Notes: generated by a model from the sequence alone, not told the origin. Shown: positions 8,664-15,246, counted from the stretch's first letter. The stretch is DNA of 17,617 nucleotides from JBFEUI01 sp041547565 (GCA_041547565.1 JBFEUI010000049.1:1-17617), one strand, 5' to 3'. Program-made: numbers and translations.

Positions 8664-9577
8664 ATCTGCGAGTCATCCGCCAACGGCTGGGCGCCAAGTG
8701 GTGCACCCTCATCCTGCTGCAGCCACTGGTAGTGTTCGGCAGCCTCTATTTCGGGCTGCAGGCCTTCTGGGTGCTGCTGGCCGCCACAGCCAGCACGATG
8801 GCCGCCGGCGCCCTGATCCAGTGGTCCAACGGGGGAGCGCTGCGCTGGTTCAATCCCGGCAGCATGATCACCGGACTGCTGATGGGACTGACATTGAGTC
8901 CGCAGACACCGCTCTACATGATTATCGTCGGCGGCTTTGTCGCCGAGTTTATCGGCAAGCAGGCGCTGCCGGCGCTTAGCGGCGGGCGCATCAAGTACCT
9001 GTTCAATCCGGCGGTGCTCGGGCGCACGGCCATCGCCATCCTCGAGAGCTACGATCCCATCCCCTATGCGGACCTGTCCAGCGGCGCCAGCCTGCTGTTC
9101 AAGGAGGCCGGCGGCCTGCTGCCGCCCAACTACTGGGATGCCTTCCTCGGACTGAGCAAAGGGGCCATCGGCGAGACCAGTACCCTGCTGCTGCTTATCG
9201 TCGGCTACCTGATGCTGCGCTACGTGGTGATCAAGCGCGAGGCGGCCATCGCCATGATCCTGAGCGTGCCGCTCACCGTGTTCCTGCTGCCCGACACCGC
9301 GGAGATCGTCGGGCACGCGCCGTGGGTCGGCCAGCCGCTCATCTACCTGCTCGGCGGCCCCACCCTGCTGATGGCCTTTTTCTTCCTGACCTCGCCCGAG
9401 ACCACGCCCAACACGGTACGCGGCGGCATTCTGTTCGGAGTCGGGGTCGGGGTGCTGTCGGTGCTGGGGCGCATCCACACCACCATCCCCGGGGCGGAGA
9501 TGTACGCCATCCTCATCATGAACCTGCTGCTGCCGCTGCTCGACAGCCGGAGGCTTGCCTATGCCCGTGCCGCCTGA
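8660..9577 (+). CDS. RnfD/NqrB-like integral membrane flavoprotein
   Basis: 305 residues, strongly hydrophobic with roughly eight to ten transmembrane segments. Recognisable RnfD/NqrB features: NPGSMITGLLMGLTL, the FIGKQ segment, FNPAVLGR, and KGAIGETSTLLLL at about 168-180. In RnfD and NqrB the threonine in this region carries FMN in phosphodiester linkage on the periplasmic side; here the candidate is Thr173 (GAIGET). The C-terminal LTSPETTPNTVRGGILFG segment matches the family's conserved last loop. The start is ATG 8660, in an ATGA overlap with the pentahaem gene. In canonical Rnf this subunit works with RnfA, B, C, E and G, but here only a NuoF/RnfC-like and a HoxU-like protein accompany it. 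I infer a transmembrane electron conduit flavinylated by the ApbE encoded in the same operon. Confidence 0.85.
   Translation: MNLRVIRQRLGAKWCTLILLQPLVVFGSLYFGLQAFWVLLAATASTMAAGALIQWSNGGALRWFNPGSMITGLLMGLTLSPQTPLYMIIVGGFVAEFIGKQALPALSGGRIKYLFNPAVLGRTAIAILESYDPIPYADLSSGASLLFKEAGGLLPPNYWDAFLGLSKGAIGETSTLLLLIVGYLMLRYVVIKREAAIAMILSVPLTVFLLPDTAEIVGHAPWVGQPLIYLLGGPTLLMAFFFLTSPETTPNTVRGGILFGVGVGVLSVLGRIHTTIPGAEMYAILIMNLLLPLLDSRRLAYARAA
9547..9553 (+). promoter_or_regulatory. Ribosome binding site that fixes the start of the NuoF-like gene
   Basis: CCGGAGG inside the end of the RnfD-like gene is 7 bases before ATG 9561. It is only 1 base before an alternative in-frame TTG at 9555, so the ATG is preferred. 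Confidence 0.6.
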
Positions 9578-10802
9578 GTCCAACGCCTACAGCGTGCGCT
9601 CCTTCTATACTCCCCTGCCGGGTTCGGCGCAGGGCACCAAACATGTGCCGGATATTGCCGGACAGGGTCCCTCCCACTTTGCCGACTATGTCGCAACAGG
9701 CAGCCCGTTCAGTGCACTGAAAAAGATAGATGGCGCACAGGCCAGCCACGGCGAAACGCTGCGGCGCATCTTTGCCAGCGGCCTGCGAGGCTGCGGCGGC
9801 TCGCACATGCCGCTTGCCGACAAGTGGCAGGCTGCACTGCCCCACCGGCCGCGTTACCTGGTGGTCAACGGGATGGAGGGCGAGCCCTACACCTTCAAGG
9901 ATTATCTCCTGTTGCGCGACTACCCCGAGGTGGTGCTGGAGGGGATCGCCATCAGCTGCGCTCTGCTGGGGATCCGCGAGGCCTACCTGGTGATCAACGG
10001 CGCCTACGACGCATGCCGCGGTGCGCTGGAAAAGACGCTCGCCAAAAACGGGACGCTGTTCGCGCAGTTCGACATCCGCATCATCGCCGGCCCCGAGGTG
10101 GACCTCTACGTACTGGGTGAGGAGACCGCGCTGCTCAACTACCTGGAGGGCCGGCGCGGCGAACCGCGTCCCAAGCCGCCCTATCCCCACGAGCAGGGAC
10201 TGTGGGGGCGGCCGACCGTGATTAACAACGTGGAGACTCTGAGCTGGCTGCCGCTCCTGCTCACCTCACCGGGGCTTTTCGACGGCAGCCACCCCAAGCT
10301 GGTCACCCTGCTGGGGGATGTGGCCCGGCCGGGTATCTACGAGGTGACGCTGGGCGAGCGGCTGCCGGCCCTGTTGCAGCGGGCCGGGGCCGACAATATC
10401 GCCTTTGTCGAGGTCGGCGGCATCTCGGGTGGACTGCTGCCCGCTGACTTGCTCGACATCGCCTACGAGGACGAGGCGCTACGTCCCCTGGGGCTGCAGG
10501 TCGGCTCCGGTACCCTGCGCGTGTTCGACGCCTCACGCGATCCGCTCGATGAGATGCGACAGGCCGTCGAGTTTTTTAAAGACGAGTCCTGCGGCCGCTG
10601 CACCCCCTGCCGTGTCGGCACCCAGGAACTGGCCCGGTTTGTCGGCAACCTGAGCGGGAACGCCGCGGACAGCGAGGCACTGCACTGGCTGCAGCGCGTC
10701 GCCCATGCCATGGCGTACACCTCCACCTGCGGTCTGGGACGCGCCGCGCCCGCTCCGCTGCTCACCTACCTGCGGCACTTCACGGACACGCTCGATGATT
10801 AG
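9561..10802 (+). CDS. NuoF/RnfC-like NAD(P)H-reactive flavoprotein with [4Fe-4S] site
   Basis: 413 residues, soluble, near the length of NuoF. In NuoF and HoxF this fold binds NADH and FMN and passes electrons to a [4Fe-4S] cluster. Visible landmarks: G74LRGCGGSHMP (NuoF has GLRGRGGAGFP), VVNGMEGEPYTFKD with E108PYTFKD (intermediate between NuoF EPGTFKD and RnfC ECEPY), LGEETALLNYLEGRRG, GRPTVINNVET, and the cluster ligands C344GRCTPC350 plus C390. The glycine-rich flavin loop is clearly diverged, so NADH use is an inference. No NuoE-like thioredoxin-fold partner is encoded. It starts 17 bases inside the RnfD-like gene and overlaps the following gene by 8 bases. The expected role is electron exchange between the cytoplasmic nicotinamide pool and the membrane subunit. 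Confidence 0.85.
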   Translation: MPVPPESNAYSVRSFYTPLPGSAQGTKHVPDIAGQGPSHFADYVATGSPFSALKKIDGAQASHGETLRRIFASGLRGCGGSHMPLADKWQAALPHRPRYLVVNGMEGEPYTFKDYLLLRDYPEVVLEGIAISCALLGIREAYLVINGAYDACRGALEKTLAKNGTLFAQFDIRIIAGPEVDLYVLGEETALLNYLEGRRGEPRPKPPYPHEQGLWGRPTVINNVETLSWLPLLLTSPGLFDGSHPKLVTLLGDVARPGIYEVTLGERLPALLQRAGADNIAFVEVGGISGGLLPADLLDIAYEDEALRPLGLQVGSGTLRVFDASRDPLDEMRQAVEFFKDESCGRCTPCRVGTQELARFVGNLSGNAADSEALHWLQRVAHAMAYTSTCGLGRAAPAPLLTYLRHFTDTLDD

Positions 10803-11406
10803 CCTGAAGATCAACAAGCAAGTGGTACAGGCGCGGCCGGGGCAGACACTGCTGCAGGTAGCCGGAAAACAGGGTATCGACATTCCCACCATCTGCCACC
10901 TGCCGGGGCTGGAGGCCCGCTCGGTGTGCCGCATCTGCTCGGTGGAGGTCAGGGGTCATCGCCATCTGCTTCCGGCCTGCTCCACCGTGGTCGAGCACAA
11001 CATGGAGGTCGAGACCCACAGTCAGAAGAGTGTGCAGGCACGCAAGGTGCTGATGGAGTTCATCATTGCCGAACACGGCGGCCTGGAACGCCTTAGCCCG
11101 CAGGTGCGCGGCTACGCCGAAACACTGGGCGTCGTTCAGGCGCAGTTTTATCTGCAGGAGCAGAAGGCGCCCGACTGCAATCGCTACGGCTCCGACTATA
11201 TCCGCCTGCACCAGGAACAGTGCATCCATTGCGACCGCTGTATCGCTGCCTGCCGCGACCAGCAGGTGATCAGCCGCGCCCGGCGCGGTGCCGCCACGCA
11301 GCTCACCTTCGGTGTGGGTGATCAGGTCCTCGCGGACACCCACTGCACCAGCTGCGGCGACTGCGTGGCGGTCTGCCCGAGCGGCGCATTGAGCGAGCAC
11401 GGATAA
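10795..11406 (+). CDS. HoxU / NuoG N-terminal-like iron-sulfur protein ([2Fe-2S] + two [4Fe-4S])
   Basis: 203 residues in the cytoplasm. The N-terminal ferredoxin fold has plant-type [2Fe-2S] ligands C34, C45, C48 and C62. Two ferredoxin-type [4Fe-4S] sites follow: C143IHCDRC149 with C153, and C184TSCGDC190 with C194. This is the layout of HoxU and of the NuoG N-terminus, which take electrons from HoxF/NuoF. The intervening HxxxCxxCxxxxxC cluster expected in that family is absent: the aligned stretch IIAEHGGLERLSPQVRG keeps a His but has no cysteines. ATG 10795 is chosen because it begins the ferredoxin fold; it overlaps the upstream stop by 8 bases. As the last gene before a strong terminator it completes a two-protein diaphorase-like module. 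Confidence 0.85.
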   Translation: MISLKINKQVVQARPGQTLLQVAGKQGIDIPTICHLPGLEARSVCRICSVEVRGHRHLLPACSTVVEHNMEVETHSQKSVQARKVLMEFIIAEHGGLERLSPQVRGYAETLGVVQAQFYLQEQKAPDCNRYGSDYIRLHQEQCIHCDRCIAACRDQQVISRARRGAATQLTFGVGDQVLADTHCTSCGDCVAVCPSGALSEHG

Positions 11407-11420
11407 ACAGGTTCAGGCCA

Positions 11421-11458
11421 CAAATAAAAAGGGGCGCTTTCGCGCCCCTTTTTATTTG
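11421..11458. terminator. Bidirectional rho-independent terminator
   Basis: A perfect 17-base-pair stem (11421-11437 pairing with 11442-11458) closes a 4-base loop, with GGGGCGC/GCGCCCC in the upper stem and A5/T5 tracts at its base. It therefore works in both directions, ending the + strand redox operon (last stop 11406) and the - strand dioxygenase gene (last stop 11481). Confidence 0.95.
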
Positions 11459-11480
11459 CCTGATGCCTCAACCGAAGCTG

Positions 11481-12413
11481 TTACAGGTCATAGATATCGG
11501 CCACGTTGGTACCGGCCAGACGGTCGAAGTAGCGCGCGCGGTAGTAGTGGCGCTTGTGGGTGGCATCGTCGGTGAAGGCGGCACGGTCATGCAGTACGTT
11601 GTTGCTGACCAGGCCCATGCCGGACTCAAGGCGGCCACGGTAGATGTAGGGCGAGTCGCCGTTGAGGATCTCCTCCAGGTAGGCCAGCGCCTCCCTGCTC
11701 AACTCGTCCTCAGGCCAGATCACGTTGTTGACGCGAATGGTGTAGCGCATGTGCAGGTCGCCCGAGGGCATGATGACGAACACCGGACCGGGCTCTTCCG
11801 CACGCGCCACGGTACCGCCCTCGTCGATGCGCGGGGGAATGGTCATGGCACGCGGGCCCATCAGCGCCGCGATATATTCGGGATTCTTGTCGCGCAGCAG
11901 GATATAGGCGATCTCGTGATCCATCAGCGCGTTCTCGCCGCCGCTGGCGGCCTGCTGGGTCACGTGCAGGTTCAGCGCATGGACCTGGCGCTCGGCGCTG
12001 TTGTAGTAGCCGTCGGTGTGCCAGTTGATGGCGCGGTTGCTGAACGGGATGTAGCCGTTGCGCACACCGTCTTCACGCACGGTCAGCGAGGTCAGGCCGG
12101 TGTCGTCGGCCAGCCAGTTTTTATTGATGTTCAGTAGCCCGAAACGGCGCGCCATCGCCAGCGGGATCTCCGGATCGGTATCGGTGCCGGTGTTGCTGAC
12201 GTACAGCGCCATGTTGGTCTTGCGGCAGCGCTCGAGCAGCGCGGCGTGTTCGCTGTCGGTGAGGGTGCGGGGATCATTAATCTCAACCAGCAGTTCACCC
12301 AGCTCGGTGGGGTAATCCTTGAGTTTCTGATCGCGCCAGCGCTGGTACAGCTCATCGTTATCAAGACTGAACGGGCTTGATACGGCATTAATATTCTGTT
12401 GCGGGTTGGACAT
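11481..12413 (-). CDS. TauD/TfdA-family Fe(II)/2-oxoglutarate-dependent dioxygenase
   Basis: 310 residues, typical for the TauD/TfdA (clavaminate synthase-like) family, which uses O2 and 2-oxoglutarate to hydroxylate or cleave small substrates. Iron ligands seen: H132TD134 in INWHTDGYYN and the distal H275 in SNNVLHDRAAF. The following HKRHYYRARY segment supplies the usual 2-oxoglutarate-binding arginine. No signal peptide, so cytoplasmic. AAGAGG about 8 bases before the ATG supports the start. The substrate cannot be read from sequence; the protein lacks obvious signatures of taurine or 2,4-D enzymes. It is a separate transcription unit facing the redox operon, with FNR/Anr-like boxes upstream, so it may be induced at low oxygen or by nitrogen oxides, which is unusual for an O2-using enzyme. 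Confidence 0.85.
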   Translation of the reverse strand: MSNPQQNINAVSSPFSLDNDELYQRWRDQKLKDYPTELGELLVEINDPRTLTDSEHAALLERCRKTNMALYVSNTGTDTDPEIPLAMARRFGLLNINKNWLADDTGLTSLTVREDGVRNGYIPFSNRAINWHTDGYYNSAERQVHALNLHVTQQAASGGENALMDHEIAYILLRDKNPEYIAALMGPRAMTIPPRIDEGGTVARAEEPGPVFVIMPSGDLHMRYTIRVNNVIWPEDELSREALAYLEEILNGDSPYIYRGRLESGMGLVSNNVLHDRAAFTDDATHKRHYYRARYFDRLAGTNVADIYDL

Positions 12414-12466
12414 TGGAAAAACCTCTTGCGGCTGCTTCGTTTAAGGCATACAAAATTTGACCGCTA

Positions 12467-12472
12467 ACTCTA
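12467..12472 (-). promoter_or_regulatory. Predicted -10 element of the dioxygenase gene
   Basis: TAGAGT (4 of 6 to TATAAT) begins after a 22-base gap from the FNR-like box at 12495-12508. The box would be centred at -41.5 for a start near 12460, which is the class II FNR activation geometry. The predicted leader is about 47 bases. Confidence 0.4.
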
Positions 12473-12475
12473 AGC

Positions 12476-12492
12476 AGCCGGGTCTGCCGGCT
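12476..12492. repeat. Inverted repeat between the FNR-like box and the -10 element
   Basis: AGCCGG-N5-CCGGCT, placed where the spacer between activator box and -10 would be. It could be a repressor operator for the dioxygenase gene or only a GC-rich chance palindrome. Confidence 0.3.
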
Positions 12493-12494
12493 CA

Positions 12495-12508
12495 TTGACG
12501 GAGGTCAA
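12495..12508 (-). promoter_or_regulatory. FNR/Anr/Dnr-like box, proximal
   Basis: TTGAC-N4-GTCAA is a perfect palindrome matching the CRP/FNR-type consensus TTGAT-N4-ATCAA at 8 of 10 defined positions. It lies 82-95 bases before the dioxygenase start and at class II spacing from the predicted -10. Confidence 0.5.
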
Positions 12509-12556
12509 TAACAAACCCGCATGAGTGCAGATTTTTACCACATCGCGCCGCAATGC

Positions 12557-12570
12557 ATGATATTTATCAA
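12557..12570 (-). promoter_or_regulatory. FNR/Anr-like box, distal
   Basis: On the minus strand this reads TTGAT-AAAT-ATCAT, 9 of 10 to the FNR consensus. Its centre is 62 bases upstream of the proximal box, so the two lie almost on the same face of the helix (about six turns apart). Confidence 0.5.
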
Positions 12571-12626
12571 ATTACCAACCGTATCTTCTGACACACATCA
12601 AACAAGTGCCCCATGCCGGTATTAGC

Positions 12627-12655
12627 GGCGCTCGGCAGCACTACTTCCGAGCGCC
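12627..12655. repeat. Inverted repeat downstream of the cytochrome b gene
   Basis: GGCGCTCGG pairs with CCGAGCGCC across an 11-base loop, 26-54 bases past the cytochrome b stop on the minus strand. There is no T-run after either arm, so it is not a classical rho-independent terminator. It may protect the transcript end or act as a rho-linked stop. Confidence 0.45.
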
Positions 12656-12680
12656 ACAACCTACGCCGCAAATATTTCTG

Positions 12681-13436
12681 TCACTGTTGTTTGTGCGTCT
12701 GCTTATCGGCATCTTCCGGCGTGACGGCAATGCGTTTGCGTCCCGACAACATTGCCGAGGCCATACCGTGGCTGCCTGACAATTCGGCTTTCACCACAGC
12801 GGCCACATGCAGCAGGACAATAAACATCAGAAAGTACGACAGATAGATATGCACCGTCCCGATCGGTTTTTTGAACGTCTTTAAGGCCTTGTATTTTTCC
12901 GGATTAACACCCGTCTCGTCGTAGGGGCGGATCTGTGACGGGTCCACCCCCGCCTCGGCCACATAGCTCGCCGCCACGGCGCCGAAAGGCGGAAAATAGA
13001 TGTCGGTTCCGGCACGCACCAGCCCCGTGCCCGCCATCACCACCAACACCAGGTACATAAGCAGAATGGATAACTTACCGGCCGGGTTATGGCCGATATA
13101 CTGCTGAGGCCTACCCGCTTTGACCGATTTCAGGTATGCAGCGAGATCTGACATATAACCCCTTCCGGGGATGATGGCCGACCAGCGCGCATACCTGTTG
13201 CCGATGAAGCCCTGGACAATGCGCCACAACAGATTCACAACAAAAACGTAACCGATGATGACGTGCAGCTGTTTCAGGGCGATTTTGGCTTCCATACTCT
13301 GTATGCCCAGCGCACTTTTGTTGAGCATCACCAGTCCGACAAACATCAGCATCAAAATGCACAACACGTTTATCCAGTGAAACAGGCGCGTTGAAAGGTC
13401 CCAAACGCGATACTCTTTAACCTTTAACTCGTTCAT
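12681..13436 (-). CDS. Cytochrome b561 / hydrogenase-type b cytochrome (di-haem membrane subunit)
   Basis: 251 residues with four hydrophobic helices (about 22-38, 57-75, 120-140 and 193-215). His residues placed for two b-type haems are H20 (RLFHWINV), H58 (QLHVIIGY), H196 (VHIYLSYF) and H210 (VLLHVAAV). This is the pattern of Ni/Fe-hydrogenase HyaC-type and cytochrome b561 membrane subunits that exchange electrons with quinone. A long loop before the last helix (about 145-190) and a polar tail are also seen. The start at ATG 13436 is set by the strong AGGTGAT upstream, which overlaps an in-frame GTG at 13445. No hydrogenase or formate dehydrogenase gene adjoins it, so its partner is unknown. 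Confidence 0.85.
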   Translation of the reverse strand: MNELKVKEYRVWDLSTRLFHWINVLCILMLMFVGLVMLNKSALGIQSMEAKIALKQLHVIIGYVFVVNLLWRIVQGFIGNRYARWSAIIPGRGYMSDLAAYLKSVKAGRPQQYIGHNPAGKLSILLMYLVLVVMAGTGLVRAGTDIYFPPFGAVAASYVAEAGVDPSQIRPYDETGVNPEKYKALKTFKKPIGTVHIYLSYFLMFIVLLHVAAVVKAELSGSHGMASAMLSGRKRIAVTPEDADKQTHKQQ

Positions 13437-13440
13437 TGTG

Positions 13441-13447
13441 ATCACCT
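13441..13447 (-). promoter_or_regulatory. Ribosome binding site of the cytochrome b gene
   Basis: AGGTGAT on the minus strand sits 4 bases before ATG 13436. Because it contains the GTG of the longer candidate start at 13445, it rules that longer start out. Confidence 0.6.
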
Positions 13448-13650
13448 CATATATGCAGCGCCAGTTTGCCTTGTCGACAGCGCTAAGCCGGCATGGAAAA
13501 GGATTGAGTTTGTTGAAAGGCTAACAGGGCTTCCTGAAATGAACCTGAAAGAGTCACAGGTTTAATTTGTTTTCAGCATACTCCGCCCAATGAATCATGG
13601 ACGATTTCTGCCATTGGACACCTGAAGCAAACCCTGCAAATGATGTCGGT

Positions 13651-14016
13651 TCAGCAGCCGGCATCCCCACCGCCGTCACACCCGCCATCGCCACCGAACC
13701 CGCCCAGGTCGATGTAGCCGACGGCACCCCCGGCATGCTCGGCATTAAAGCTGCGAATGAGAAAATAGAGGGCTGCGACAAGACCAATAAGTGGCAACCC
13801 GATCGATTCCCACGCCCCGTCGCCCACCAGGTTGCTGTGATAGAACGCCGCCATGCTGACAAAGGCTGAAGCCGCGCGCACGATGCCGAACAGGTAGACG
13901 AAGGCAACGGCAAACAGCAGTGGCAACAGTGTTGAGGCAAGGCGGCTGCTCGCATCCAGATCACCGTAGACGAGGGCCAGGACCATGACAAACACGGCAA
14001 GAAATTTACCCATCAT
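13651..14016 (-). CDS. Small membrane protein with Gly/Cys-rich C-terminal tail, unknown function
   Basis: 121 residues from the ATG at 14016 (a second ATG follows at 14013; an in-frame GTG at 14040 is less likely because GGGGTG lies just before 14016). Hydrophobic segments at about 4-14, 26-45, 46-60 and 75-90 suggest three to four spans. After the last span the chain ends in a short tail dominated by Gly, Asp and Cys (GGFGGDGGCDGGGDAGC), with two cysteines. I do not recognise a named family, although similar Gly/Cys tails occur on other small bacterial membrane proteins. It lies 33 bases after the stop of the alcohol dehydrogenase gene on the same strand, so co-transcription is likely. Confidence 0.65.
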   Translation of the reverse strand: MMGKFLAVFVMVLALVYGDLDASSRLASTLLPLLFAVAFVYLFGIVRAASAFVSMAAFYHSNLVGDGAWESIGLPLIGLVAALYFLIRSFNAEHAGGAVGYIDLGGFGGDGGCDGGGDAGC

Positions 14017-14049
14017 CCACACCCCAGGCGTTTGAGGCACAGCATGTCG

Positions 14050-15246
14050 CTACAGACGCCGCCTGACGATATCACCGATCTCCGCATCGGTCAGTTCGAC
14101 CGGGTTGCTTTTCATGCTGTTACCCCGTGAGTGGGCCACGATGCGCTCAATGTCATTCTCGGTCACGCCAAATGTCGAGAGTCGCGGCAGTGCCATGCGA
14201 GCCGTCCAGTCATCAAGCCTGCTGAGCAGTACTCCTTGTGCCGTATCATCGGCCAATGTCTCATCCCCGGCCAGCAGCCGTCCGACGCGTGCATATTTTT
14301 CCAGTGCCCGACTGTGCGGCAGGCGCTGTTGCAGCGCTTCAATGTTGACCGCCGTCGCCGCGGCAACCGTGGTACCACAGGCGACGCCATGGGGGATGGG
14401 AAACAGTGAGCCGAAGGGTTGCGCCAGGCCATGCACCGAACCCAACCCCACCTGGGCCAGGGTGATACCCGAGAGCAGGGCGCCGTAGGCCATCGCCGCC
14501 CTGCCCTGGCGTGCCGCCTCGCTGTCACCGCCCTCATAGGCATCGAGGAAACCCGCGCACACCGCCTGCAAACCGCTCCAGGCCAGCGCATCGGTGAAGG
14601 GATTGGCCCTGAGCGACACGTAGGATTCGAGCAGTTGGGTAAAGGCATCCATGCCCTGCGCGGCGATCAGGTGGGACGGGCAACTCGCCAGCAGAGCCGG
14701 GTCGACCAGTGCCACGTTCGGCACCATGCACTCGTGGCGGAAGGACTTCTTGTAGCCGCCCTCACCGTGTTCGCTCAGCACCGCGTTCTTGGTCGCCTCG
14801 CTGCCGGTACCCGCCGTTGTCGGCACCGCGATAAACGGCAGCGAGGGGCCGGCGTAGGGGATACCCTTGCCCACATCCTCCAGGTGATCAAGTACCGAGT
14901 TGCCGTGCGGCAGCAGCCCGGCAAGCGCCTTGCCCGCATCGACCACGCTGCCCCCGCCGATCGCCACCACCAGTTCAATACCGCTGTCAGCAAAGCGGCC
15001 GACCGCCTCGTCGATCAATCCCGGCGACGGCTCTCCTGCCACGGCCAGCGTTTCCTGGTGCACCCCGTGCTGCTCCAGCACTTCACACAGTTGTGTCCAG
15101 TGAGCGGTGGCGCGAAACGAATGTTCACCGGTGAGCAGCAAGACTCGCCTACCGTACTCGAGGATAAACTCCGGCAGCCTGGAAAACTCGCCGTCGCCAA
15201 AGACGATACGCGGCAGTGCAGCGATATAAAAAGGGGGTATTTTCAT
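14050..15246 (-). CDS. Iron-containing (group III) alcohol dehydrogenase
   Basis: 398 residues, full length for the family, which interconverts alcohols and aldehydes with NAD(P)(H) in the cytoplasm. Seen: the nucleotide-binding GGGSVVDAGKALA, PTTAGTGSEAT, and metal-site residues D200, H272 (VHGLAQPFG) and H286 (PIPHGVACG). The position four residues after D200, normally a metal-binding His in DALTHA-type motifs, is Gln204 (MDAFTQLLES). I have seen this DAxTQLLE form in a subgroup of the family, so the enzyme may still be active with an altered metal site. There is no good Shine-Dalgarno at the ATG (only GAGAG directly adjacent), and a TGATAAT element ends six bases before it, so a very short leader is possible. 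The substrate is not evident. Confidence 0.88.
   Translation of the reverse strand: MKIPPFYIAALPRIVFGDGEFSRLPEFILEYGRRVLLLTGEHSFRATAHWTQLCEVLEQHGVHQETLAVAGEPSPGLIDEAVGRFADSGIELVVAIGGGSVVDAGKALAGLLPHGNSVLDHLEDVGKGIPYAGPSLPFIAVPTTAGTGSEATKNAVLSEHGEGGYKKSFRHECMVPNVALVDPALLASCPSHLIAAQGMDAFTQLLESYVSLRANPFTDALAWSGLQAVCAGFLDAYEGGDSEAARQGRAAMAYGALLSGITLAQVGLGSVHGLAQPFGSLFPIPHGVACGTTVAAATAVNIEALQQRLPHSRALEKYARVGRLLAGDETLADDTAQGVLLSRLDDWTARMALPRLSTFGVTENDIERIVAHSRGNSMKSNPVELTDAEIGDIVRRRL

Noticed and set aside
8417..9583. 388-codon minus-strand frame opposite the pentahaem and RnfD-like genes
   Set aside because: Gln/His/Asp/Gly-rich low-meaning translation. The opposite strand encodes five CXXCH motifs and a family-typical membrane protein.
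11463..12137. 224-codon plus-strand frame opposite the dioxygenase gene
   Set aside because: Shadow of a gene with intact HxD...H iron ligands. It begins right after the terminator and has no motifs.
13450..13490. TCGACA/TATATG-like promoter right before the cytochrome b gene
   Set aside because: The implied transcript start would fall inside the Shine-Dalgarno, so it could not support the observed start. Likely chance.
13542..13562. AACCTG...CAGGTT inverted repeat between the small membrane protein and cytochrome b genes
   Set aside because: Only six base pairs, no T-run on either strand; too weak to call a terminator or operator.
13554..14000. 148-codon frame overlapping the small Gly/Cys-tail membrane protein
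   Set aside because: Ser/Trp/Cys-rich translation typical of an out-of-frame reading. The alternative frame gives clean membrane spans.
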